Shown: positions 48,494 to 56,418 of the stretch, in pieces
How positions within the stretch are numbered: position 1 is the first letter of the stretch
Layout: each line of letters begins with the position of its first letter
DNA from: Arcanobacterium haemolyticum
GTDB lineage: Bacteria > Actinomycetota > Actinomycetes > Actinomycetales > Actinomycetaceae
Direction: 5' to 3'
Assembly (NCBI GenBank): GCA_021532125.1
Contig: JADYUX010000003.1
Coordinates: forward strand, 1 to 64,000
DNA: 64,000 bases
Notes under the pieces: generated by a model
What the model was told of the DNA's origin: nothing
The model's database searches: none
The model's input: only the letters and a program-made list of their open reading frames with translations
Made by a program: the position numbers and the translations under genes

Positions 48494-48499
48494 AGTCTA
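48494..48499 (-). promoter_or_regulatory. -10 box of tRNA-fMet
   Basis: TAGACT on the minus strand, 11 nt before the mature 5' end. The -35 region is not well conserved. Confidence 0.5.
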
Positions 48500-48578
48500 G
48501 CACGCTGCAGGAGCACTTATCTCCCCTTGGAACCGTGCATCGCCTCACATAAGGCCAGGCGGAGAGCCTGCCATACAC

Positions 48579-48615
48579 CGGGTGGGGCGCAACCTTTGCC
48601 GTTGCGCCCCACCCG
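48579..48615 (-). terminator. Hairpin after UPF0182 gene
   Basis: Perfect 15-bp stem (48579-48593 with 48601-48615), 7-nt loop, 46 nt after the stop codon. No U-tract. Confidence 0.8.
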
Positions 48616-48660
48616 AGCCCTTGCTTTCTTCCTCGTATCCATTACGCGAGGAGCTACCGG

Positions 48661-51600
48661 TTAGCCGTTCGAGTCAAGCTCCGTTTGAGCCGCCACAGCC
48701 TGCTCGATCGCCGACTGCAGCGCCTTCTGCGCCTCACCGTATGCAGCCCAATCACCGTTCGACATCGCCGAATTTGCATCGTTGAGAGCCTTCTGTGCAT
48801 TGGACAGCGCCGAGTTCAGCCGCTCCTGCGCACTGCCTGCTGGCGCTGCCGGAGCCGCAGGTGTCGCTGCCGAATCATTCGGCTGCTCGCTCGGCGCGGC
48901 GCTTGGCGTTGCCGGGGCTGTTCCCGTACCGCCGTCAACAACATCCTCGGTGACCGGAGTATCGTCCTTCTCAATGTTTGCGTCACCGGCCTGCGCACCA
49001 GAATCACCGCCGAAGGTCTGATTCAACGCCTCATCGAGCGTGGGGGCAAAACCGATCTTGTTGCCGTCACCAAAAGCGGTGAGGACATACTGGACGAGTG
49101 GGTATTGCGTGCCCGAGGAGGCACTCACATAAACGGGCTGCACATAGAGCAGGCCTCCGCCAACCGGCAGGGTGAGAAGATTACCCATCTTGACAGTTGT
49201 TCCACCTTGACGCAGCAAGTTGAGGTTACGCGACACTGACGAATCCGTAAGGAAGTTGTTCTGCGCCTGGCCAGGGCCTGGCACCGTGGCATCACGCGGC
49301 AGCTCCAGCAATCGCAACTTGCCATAACCTTCACGTACCGTCCCAGCCTCATTACCGGCGTTGGAATCAACCGCAAGGAAACCAGTCATGACGTTACGCT
49401 TCGTCGTACCACCTGGAACGAATCCCGTCGTCAAGGAGAACTGGGCAGAATCCTGACCAGGCATCTGCAAGGTGAGGTAGTACGGCGGCTGCTGTTCTGT
49501 GCTGCCCGCGCCAGCCGTTGCCCCCGCGGATGTCGACGATTCAGTTGGCTCGTTCGGGACATTCCAGAAGTCACCACCGGAGTAGAACGCTGCCGCATCC
49601 GTCACGTGGTACTTCGTGAGGAGTGTGCGCTGCACCTTGAACAGATCCTCAGGGTAGCGCACGTGCGACATGAGGTCGCCGGACATCTGCGACACATCCG
49701 TGAGCATGCCGGGGAAGATCTTGTCCCACGCCTTGAGGATCGGATCCTGCGAGTCCCATGTGTAGAGCTTGACCGAACCGTCATAGGCGTCCACGACAGC
49801 CTTCACGGAGTTACGCACGTAGTTCACTTCGTCGCCGCCACCGTAAACTTCCGTACCCTTCGACTGCGCATCTTCCGTCGCGCTCGACAGTGAGGTACGC
49901 GCGGAGTACGGGTAGTTATTGGACGTGGTGTAGGCGTCGATGATCCACACAAGGCGCTTGGGGGTCGAAGAATCCCCGTCCATGTCGACGACCGCCGGGT
50001 AGGCGCGCGAATCGAGCGTCAAGTACGGCGCCACCTTCGACACGCGGCTCTGTGGGTCGCGGTCATAGAGAATCTGCGAGTTCGATGTCACGCGGTCGGA
50101 GAAGAACATGTCAGTGGAACGGAACTTGATCGCGTACATGAGCTTTTCCCAGGCATTAGAAAGCTTCGGTCCACCGTCGCCGGTATAGGTGGTGAACACC
50201 TGGCCGTTGGCCGCGCTGTCGTCCGGGTAGTCGATCTCCCACGGGTCGCTTCCTTCAGGTGCACCGACGATCGAATAGTCCGGCGATTGCTGCCCGAAGT
50301 AGACGCGTGGCTCATACTCCCCCATCTCTCCAACTGACGGAATATCGCGCTGGAAGAATACTGGTGCGCCGCGGTTCGTCGTCGTATTTCCATATGCGGC
50401 AGCCACACCGTAGCCGTGGGTGTACACGGTGTGGTCGTTCACCCAGGTGCGCTGGGCGTTATCAAGGCCAGCAGTGTTGAGTTCACGCACGGCAAGGACT
50501 GTGTCGCGATCGTTGCCGTCAATACTGTATCGGTCAACCGAGAGGGAGTCCGCGAACTGATAGTACTGACGATTCTGCTGAAGCTGGTTGAAGGTTGGAG
50601 AGACGATCGTCGGATCGAGGAGACGAATCTGGGTCGTCGTATCCGCATCGGCACGAAGCTGACCAGCCTCAGCCTCTGTTTGTGCCGTGTAATTCGTCGT
50701 CTCAATATCGTCAAGACCGTAGGCCGTGCGGGTAGCATCAATGTTGCGTTGGATGTATTCGGATTCCATCTCAACGGCATTCGGCGTCACGCGGAAGTTC
50801 TGAACGAGCGCAGGATACGCCCAGCCAACGACTAGGCCAGCCACAACAGCAGCCGCGATACCCGTCACTGTAAGCTTCCACATTGACTTAATCGACGCCA
50901 CGACGAAGAGCACGGCGATAAGCAACGCGACGATCGCAAGGATCGTCAAGCCCGGCAACGAAGCATTGATATCGGTGAATGATGCGCCGGCAAACTTATC
51001 GTTGTTGGCGAGAAGCATGTCGTAGCGGCCGAGCCAGAAGTATCCCGCCGCAAGAACCGCGCCGACGGCACCCAAAACCCCGATGTGGAGACGTGCACGG
51101 CGCGACAGCACAATCTTGTTGTTCGACCCCGAGATACCCCCGTAGAGGTAATGCCCGAGGATTGCAACCACAGCACTGACGGCAAGAGTGGTGATCGCCA
51201 GAGAAAGCAGCGAATGCATAACTGGCAATGAAAATACGTAGAAACCGACATCCTTGCCGAATTCGGCGTCCTGCGTACCAAAGTCGGTGCGGTTAAACCA
51301 GGTGAGGTATGTGCGCCACTCAGTCGCGAGAGGCGCACCAAACACGATACCGGCAAGGAACGTGACACCGAGACGCACAAGCCAGGGATGCTCGTCGGCG
51401 ATCTTCCGGTACGGTGCCATTCCGCTACGCACCTCAAGGGTTTTGCTTGCGCGCGTCACCGAGAAATTAATCGTCGCAATAACTCCGACGAAGAGGGTAC
51501 CAATGAGGCCGAGCGCTACCGCCCACCCCCACTGCTTCCAATACACTTGGGCCGCTCCGATCTGGGAGTACCAGCGCACATCGGTCCACACTGTCGACAA

Positions 51601-51705
51601 CAGCACGATGACGGTGACAAGTACTGCTAGGACGACAAGCGTAGGTATGAACACTGTCGAGCGTTGCGACAGCGCGGGCGGACGGGGTTCTTGCGACGAT
51701 GACAA
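48661..51705 (-). CDS. UPF0182-family membrane protein
   Basis: Large protein of 1014 aa. About seven hydrophobic helices lie in the first ~310 residues, followed by a big extracytoplasmic domain (WVNDHTVYTHGYGVAAAYGN, DVSQMSGDLMSHVRYPEDLFKVQR). The tail is Ala/Pro/Thr-rich with a helical end. The length and order are those of the actinobacterial UPF0182 family, whose function is unknown. The start codon is TTG behind GAGG. Same neighbour set as Mycobacterium Rv3193c-Rv3199c. Confidence 0.92.
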   Translation of the reverse strand: MSSSQEPRPPALSQRSTVFIPTLVVLAVLVTVIVLLSTVWTDVRWYSQIGAAQVYWKQWGWAVALGLIGTLFVGVIATINFSVTRASKTLEVRSGMAPYRKIADEHPWLVRLGVTFLAGIVFGAPLATEWRTYLTWFNRTDFGTQDAEFGKDVGFYVFSLPVMHSLLSLAITTLAVSAVVAILGHYLYGGISGSNNKIVLSRRARLHIGVLGAVGAVLAAGYFWLGRYDMLLANNDKFAGASFTDINASLPGLTILAIVALLIAVLFVVASIKSMWKLTVTGIAAAVVAGLVVGWAYPALVQNFRVTPNAVEMESEYIQRNIDATRTAYGLDDIETTNYTAQTEAEAGQLRADADTTTQIRLLDPTIVSPTFNQLQQNRQYYQFADSLSVDRYSIDGNDRDTVLAVRELNTAGLDNAQRTWVNDHTVYTHGYGVAAAYGNTTTNRGAPVFFQRDIPSVGEMGEYEPRVYFGQQSPDYSIVGAPEGSDPWEIDYPDDSAANGQVFTTYTGDGGPKLSNAWEKLMYAIKFRSTDMFFSDRVTSNSQILYDRDPQSRVSKVAPYLTLDSRAYPAVVDMDGDSSTPKRLVWIIDAYTTSNNYPYSARTSLSSATEDAQSKGTEVYGGGDEVNYVRNSVKAVVDAYDGSVKLYTWDSQDPILKAWDKIFPGMLTDVSQMSGDLMSHVRYPEDLFKVQRTLLTKYHVTDAAAFYSGGDFWNVPNEPTESSTSAGATAGAGSTEQQPPYYLTLQMPGQDSAQFSLTTGFVPGGTTKRNVMTGFLAVDSNAGNEAGTVREGYGKLRLLELPRDATVPGPGQAQNNFLTDSSVSRNLNLLRQGGTTVKMGNLLTLPVGGGLLYVQPVYVSASSGTQYPLVQYVLTAFGDGNKIGFAPTLDEALNQTFGGDSGAQAGDANIEKDDTPVTEDVVDGGTGTAPATPSAAPSEQPNDSAATPAAPAAPAGSAQERLNSALSNAQKALNDANSAMSNGDWAAYGEAQKALQSAIEQAVAAQTELDSNG

Positions 51706-51928
51706 TTTTTACCTCGTAGTTCTCTGAGAAATGCCAGGTATTGGCCTGGCCGAGCTCACATCCAAACTTATCCCAACTACGTGGTGAAACACATCTGTCT
51801 CCGCTCACCGAGTATTTTCAGCCTCGGCACACCACGAGTTACCGCATGTAGGACGACGAGAAGCGTGCGCACGTGATGTACTTCAGCGTGGCAGAGTACG
51901 CCGCGTCAGTACCCAGCGTTGTTTCACC

Positions 51929-51958
51929 TTGTCACTATGTCCTCTCATAACGGACAAT
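51929..51958 (+). promoter_or_regulatory. Promoter of PPA1309-family gene
   Basis: TTGTCA (51929-51934), 18-nt spacer, GACAAT (51953-51958), then 6 nt to the GTG at 51965. The -10 deviates from TANNNT at its first base. The message would be leaderless. Confidence 0.45.
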
Positions 51959-51964
51959 CGACGT

Positions 51965-52501
51965 GTGACTTCAAGCCAAGATGCAATTCGAGAAGCAGTT
52001 CGAGAGATTGAAAGTTATGTGTCTACGTTCGGTTGGGATGGGCCGATCCGCGTATTTGCGCTGATCCGCTCCGCGCAAGCGCTCATCGACAACCCGGATC
52101 TCGCTAGTGAACTCCCCTCCGATGTTCCCGTGGAGGCAGCCCAGAATCCTGACGCCCTGTTCTCTGTCGAACAGGAGAATCTCCCACCAGCGGAGTCAAT
52201 AGAACACTTGCTGGCACAAATCGCCTGGCCCGAGACAGTGGCTGGTGCTGCCATCAGTTGCGAACGCATCACCCTCCCACCTGAAGCTGAGGCCGATCTG
52301 CCCGATGATCCTGCCGCCGCAGAGGAATTCCTTGCGACGGACCCACGGCGCGAGGATGTCCGTATCGTTGTGGGCGTTGATCGTGAGGGATCCTCCTGGT
52401 GTGCTCTGCGTATGCGTTCACATGATACGAACGACGAAGTCTTGCAATCGGCTGACCTTATTCCCGACCTTGTCGCCGCCCTCAAGGCGACGTTCGAGTA
52501 G
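51965..52501 (+). CDS. PPA1309-family protein
   Basis: Cytosolic protein of 178 aa without membrane segment. It has IREAVREIESYVSTFGWDGPIRVFALI at the start and a C-terminal VGVDREGSSWCALRMRSHD and LIPDLVAALKATF. Matches the small actinobacterial PPA1309 family of unknown function, regularly found between the UPF0182 and PDZ-S16 genes. The GTG at 51965 is preferred for the upstream promoter and for homology. Confidence 0.8.
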   Translation: MTSSQDAIREAVREIESYVSTFGWDGPIRVFALIRSAQALIDNPDLASELPSDVPVEAAQNPDALFSVEQENLPPAESIEHLLAQIAWPETVAGAAISCERITLPPEAEADLPDDPAAAEEFLATDPRREDVRIVVGVDREGSSWCALRMRSHDTNDEVLQSADLIPDLVAALKATFE

Positions 52502-52517
52502 GACGCCTCTACGCGTG

Positions 52518-52551
52518 GAGGGGAGGACCACCTGTCGGCGGCCCTCCCCTC
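52518..52551. terminator. Bidirectional terminator
   Basis: 9-bp stem GAGGGGAGG / CCTCCCCTC with a 16-nt loop, between converging genes. Confidence 0.65.
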
Positions 52552-52625
52552 TGCTGTATATCTCCGCCTAATCAACTACTCGCTGAGCACGACGAAGCAA
52601 CCGGAGCGCCGCACGGACGCGTCCC

Positions 52626-53726
52626 TCACTCTCCTTGCCGGGCTACCTGTTCACAGGTCAGGAGGTCACCAGTCTGCCCCGCGGCAATCGCCTTGGCCGC
52701 GTCAATGGAATCCTGGAGCGTTCGCACCGCAAACACATCCATACCCTCAGGCACATAACCGATCGTCTCCGCACAATTGAGTGCCGGAGCCAGGAAATAT
52801 GTCGCGCCCTGGGCCGCGGCTCCTGCCATCTTGTGTGTGATTCCACCAATCGGGCCGATCAAGCCGTTATAGGACATCGTTCCCGTGCCAGCAATTTTAT
52901 TGGCCCCACCGAGCGATCCGTCAGTCAGTTTGTCGTAAATTGCGAGCGCAAACATCGATCCCGCGGACGGACCGCCCACGTCTTTGATTCCGTACGTAAC
53001 ATCCACCGGGAACTGGATATCGCTCACGTCGAGGTAGATACCCAACTGCGAGCCGGGACGCACCCAGCCTGTCTCGTCAGGTTCGTATGACTTCGTCGTC
53101 ACGTCGAATGAAACGTCGACACCCTCGCGCTGCACGCCGACCGTTACCTGTGCACCGCCCTCAACGTGTGCAAGCACGGAGGACAATGCTGAAAAACTTG
53201 TCACGGGAGTCATCGTTCCATTGACGGTAATCGACGAAAGCACATCGCCCTTCTGGAAAACGTCCGCGGCGCTCGTACCGTCCTCAACTCCGGAGACCGT
53301 CAGCTTCATCGGGACGGCGTAGCCGGCGGCCTCCAACCCCGCGACGGTGCAAGAATCCTGCGAGCTTGCCATCGCCTGAGCATTCTGCTCGTCAACCTGT
53401 GACGCTGTCTCCTGCTTCGTGTACATTGCGCGTACTGGTATGAGTTGTTGTTCCTTGGAGAGAAGGGCGATGAGAGCTTGCGCCCCTGTCACTCCAGAAT
53501 CTGCATTACCTACGGCGCTCACAGTCGTCATGTAGAGATCAGTCTCTGACGCGTACGTCGGGGCCCCTGAAATCGTCAGGAGCTCGGTCCCTTCGTATGC
53601 GCCCGATACCTCTAGGGCCGGCCCGGCGTCCTCCACCATATAGGCACCGGGGAGTAGCAATCCCACAGCGAGGAGAACACCAAAAGAACAACCTGCGACA
53701 CGGGTACGATTCGACACGATCTCCAT
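52626..53726 (-). CDS. PDZ and Lon-type (S16) serine protease, membrane anchored
   Basis: Protein of 366 aa. One N-terminal helix (about 10-31), a PDZ domain near 135-215 (VFQKGDVLSSITVNGTMTPV), and a C-terminal Lon protease domain. The catalytic serine lies in VGGPSAGSM near 252-260 and the lysine in GGITHKMAGAA. An extracytoplasmic protease acting on membrane or secreted proteins, substrate unknown. TAGACT lies 11 nt before the ATG, giving a very short leader. Confidence 0.88.
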   Translation of the reverse strand: MEIVSNRTRVAGCSFGVLLAVGLLLPGAYMVEDAGPALEVSGAYEGTELLTISGAPTYASETDLYMTTVSAVGNADSGVTGAQALIALLSKEQQLIPVRAMYTKQETASQVDEQNAQAMASSQDSCTVAGLEAAGYAVPMKLTVSGVEDGTSAADVFQKGDVLSSITVNGTMTPVTSFSALSSVLAHVEGGAQVTVGVQREGVDVSFDVTTKSYEPDETGWVRPGSQLGIYLDVSDIQFPVDVTYGIKDVGGPSAGSMFALAIYDKLTDGSLGGANKIAGTGTMSYNGLIGPIGGITHKMAGAAAQGATYFLAPALNCAETIGYVPEGMDVFAVRTLQDSIDAAKAIAAGQTGDLLTCEQVARQGE

Positions 53727-53868
53727 CTTGCCGCAGCAGTCTAGGAAAATGCCACACGAGGCAGCGGTCGATGATCAGCCACGAATCTTTCACGCCGATG
53801 GCGTATCTGCACGCCTCCCGCCTAGCGACCCCGTACTCTTAACATTGACGAGTTGTAAAGGAGCCTCC

Positions 53869-55275
53869 ATGAGCGAGCAAGAGGATAACCAGAGCCCCGA
53901 TCAGTGGGAGCAGATGCTTCGGGCGGTGCTGGGCGATCAAGCTGCCGAGGAGGTCCTCCATCAGATGCAGGAACAGGGCATTGATCCGTCAACTCAGATG
54001 AACGAGATCATGAACCCGGCGAATTTTAACGCCGTTGTCACCCAGGTGAAGTCGATGCTCGGCTCAGCCGGTGACGGGCCTGTTAATTGGAGTGTCGCGG
54101 AACAGGTGGCCCGCGAGACGATCTCCCGCCAGCATCTTGACTCCCTCACGGCGTCTGACGGCGATCGTGCCCGCACGTCACTCCAGACAGCTAACCTGTG
54201 GCTTGATCCCGCAACATCAATAGATCCATGCTCCGGTCCCAATCAAGCATGGAGCCGCCTCGACTGGCTTGCCCACTCGCTTCCAACGTTTAAGCGTCTC
54301 ACTGAACCTGTCGCGACGAATATCTCCCGCGCCTTCTCCGAGGCTATGCGCGGGCAGCTTGAGAACGCTCCCGAACAGTTGCAGGCCATGTTTGGCGGCA
54401 ACCCCCACGAGATGTTCCAGGGCCTCATTGCTTCGCTTTTGGGTGTGCAGTTCGGAATGGGTTTAGCCCAGTTGTCGACGATCGCTTTCGGCACGGCCGA
54501 TGCGGGTTTGCCTCTTGTTGAAGGCCAAACTGCTGCGCTCGTTCCTTCCAATATCGACGACTTTGCCGACGGGCTCGAATCTGAGGCTCATGAAGTCGAG
54601 CTCTTCGTCGCCGTCCGGGAGCAAGCGGCCGCGCGTCTCTACTCTCGTGTCCCCTGGTTGCGCGCCCAGGTGCTCGATACCGTAGCCGCCTACGCTAACG
54701 ACATCGAAATCGACACCGACTCCATCGAGTCACAGGTTCGAAACATGGGCTTCGACCCAAGCAACATGCAAGAACTTGATCTCACGGATGTCTTTGCGCC
54801 CGAGCCCACAGAAACTCAACGCGCAACGCTCACCCGTCTCGAACACATCCTCTCCCTCGTCGAGGGGTGGGTCAACGCCGTGTCCATGCAGGCCGCTATC
54901 GCGCAGCTCCCGCATGCCGTCCCATTGTCGGAAATGTTCCAGCGACGTAGCGCAACCTCGTCGCCCATCAATGAAGTTTTCGGCCCCCTCGTCGGCCTTC
55001 ATATCCAGCCACGTCGACTGCGCGAAGCCACCGCGTTTTGGCAGATGGCACTCACGAAACGTGGAATCGATGGGCGTGACGCCTTGTGGGCGCACCCGGA
55101 TCTCCTTCCCCAACCGGACGACCTCGAAAACCCCGAAGGCTTCTTTGGCTCTCAATCATCGAGCGTCGCCGACGAACTTGACGCCTTCCTTTCTGAGCTT
55201 CTCGACCAGCCCGAGGGAAGGGACGATGTCCCGCACGAGCCGGGTTATGGAGAAAATACCGACGAATCCCATTGA
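53869..55275 (+). CDS. DUF2342 family protein (zinc-metalloprotease-like)
   Basis: Protein of 468 aa, mostly helical. Homologues are annotated as zinc-dependent metalloproteases. The segment VREQAAARLYSRVPWL (about 248-263) is the family's core, but the His often found after the two Ala is an Ala here, so activity is doubtful. Other blocks: WSRLDWLAHSLPTFKRLTEPVA, LEHILSLVEGWVNAV. AAAGGAG before the ATG at 53869 fixes the start; the longer reading overlaps the divergent gene's promoter. Confidence 0.82.
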   Translation: MSEQEDNQSPDQWEQMLRAVLGDQAAEEVLHQMQEQGIDPSTQMNEIMNPANFNAVVTQVKSMLGSAGDGPVNWSVAEQVARETISRQHLDSLTASDGDRARTSLQTANLWLDPATSIDPCSGPNQAWSRLDWLAHSLPTFKRLTEPVATNISRAFSEAMRGQLENAPEQLQAMFGGNPHEMFQGLIASLLGVQFGMGLAQLSTIAFGTADAGLPLVEGQTAALVPSNIDDFADGLESEAHEVELFVAVREQAAARLYSRVPWLRAQVLDTVAAYANDIEIDTDSIESQVRNMGFDPSNMQELDLTDVFAPEPTETQRATLTRLEHILSLVEGWVNAVSMQAAIAQLPHAVPLSEMFQRRSATSSPINEVFGPLVGLHIQPRRLREATAFWQMALTKRGIDGRDALWAHPDLLPQPDDLENPEGFFGSQSSSVADELDAFLSELLDQPEGRDDVPHEPGYGENTDESH

Positions 55276-55290
55276 GCACAATTTCGTCGT

Positions 55291-55309
55291 TTTCCACAGC
55301 CTGTGGAAA
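55291..55309 (+). terminator. Hairpin after DUF2342 gene
   Basis: TTCCACAG-C-CTGTGGAA, a perfect 8-bp inverted repeat (55292-55308) followed by ATTTTC. The two arms also resemble DnaA boxes (TTTTCCACA and, inverted, ATTTCCACA). Confidence 0.5.
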
Positions 55310-55318
55310 TTTTCTGCA

Positions 55319-55345
55319 GTGAGGCTAGAATCCCGCTAGCCTCAC
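55319..55345. promoter_or_regulatory. 10-bp inverted repeat over the ThiF-like gene promoter
   Basis: GTGAGGCTAG-aatcccg-CTAGCCTCAC is a perfect repeat. Its right arm contains TAGCCT (55337-55342), a -10 box exactly 7 nt before the ATG at 55350. An operator that would block a leaderless promoter is the simplest reading; a terminator hairpin is the alternative. Confidence 0.6.
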
Positions 55346-55349
55346 ACCC

Positions 55350-56318
55350 ATGCTCATTGACCCTCGTTTTGGCGTATTTTGGCGAACGCCCTCCCACATC
55401 CAAATCGGCCTCGATCCTCGTGTGGCCGTCACTTTCGATGGCCTGACCTCGCGCGAGCAGGAATTTGTCGCTTTTCTCGCATCACATCGGACGCACGCCG
55501 AGATAGATGCACTGGCCTGGCGGTTGCGCTTGCCACGGAGTCGCTGCGACGACATTATCGAGGAATTGCGCGAGCATCGGCTCCTCCTCGACGAGTCGCA
55601 GCGGGGTATGCCCCTCAACGTCCGCTTGATGAATCTTGATCCGCTGGCGGTATCCATTGCTTATGCTCTCGCCCGCGCAGGTCTACGCCGGATTTACTAT
55701 GCCGATGCACGCCCAATCACACCGGCAGATCACCCAGCGCTTGTGCAACGTCGCTGTGATGCTCCCACCCGCGATGCTGCTTTTGCGCTTCTCATGGAGA
55801 CAACATCAACAGATGCCGTGCGGGTGGAACCTAACCCCGAGAACCAGAATGTTCATGCGCCAGTTGACCTGACAATCGTGACGGGATCACGCGCCATCGA
55901 CCCACTCGCAACCGCTTTCCTCATGGAAGATCGCGCCCCGCATCTTCTTGTGTGGATGGAGGATGTCGATATGTGCATCGGCCCTCTTGTTGAGCCCTAT
56001 GCGTCTGCGTGTGCTCGGTGTCTCTACAACGATAGGCTCGCTCGTGACCCTGCGTGGAGAGTACTGTTCCCTCAAGTTCTTGCCGCTCCGTCTCTCTTGC
56101 CTTCGCCTCATATGCTCCATCTTGTTGGTGAACTCGTTGCCCGGAGCGTCCTGTCGGTCGCCCAGACGCGCTCCAATGTCTTGTTCAATCGACAATGGCG
56201 CATCCCCCTGCGCACCGGTCTTCCTTACATGCAAGCGGTCGATCCTCATCCACGGTGCGGGTGCTTAGCGAGCACGCCAGCACAATTCGACGATGCACCA
56301 CATCATCCGCCGACCTGA
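55350..56318 (+). CDS. Degenerate ThiF/cyclodehydratase-like protein
   Basis: Protein of 322 aa. A short winged-helix-like N-terminus (about 25-85) is followed by a ThiF-like fold (ALARAGLRRIYYADARPITPADH near 106-128). The usual glycine-rich nucleotide loop is missing. CARCLYNDRLARDP and a final CGC may bind zinc. The equivalent in Mycobacterium (Rv3196 position) is likewise uncharacterised. Enzyme activity is doubtful; a peptide- or metabolite-binding role is possible. Confidence 0.6.
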   Translation: MLIDPRFGVFWRTPSHIQIGLDPRVAVTFDGLTSREQEFVAFLASHRTHAEIDALAWRLRLPRSRCDDIIEELREHRLLLDESQRGMPLNVRLMNLDPLAVSIAYALARAGLRRIYYADARPITPADHPALVQRRCDAPTRDAAFALLMETTSTDAVRVEPNPENQNVHAPVDLTIVTGSRAIDPLATAFLMEDRAPHLLVWMEDVDMCIGPLVEPYASACARCLYNDRLARDPAWRVLFPQVLAAPSLLPSPHMLHLVGELVARSVLSVAQTRSNVLFNRQWRIPLRTGLPYMQAVDPHPRCGCLASTPAQFDDAPHHPPT

Positions 56319-56418
56319 CCGGCCTCCACGACGTGCCGCATCTCCAAGCCTCGCCACAACGCTGCCATCGCCCCACGCCCTCATCGCGGGAGGGAACCAC
56401 GTCCCAGCCTCGGAACGC

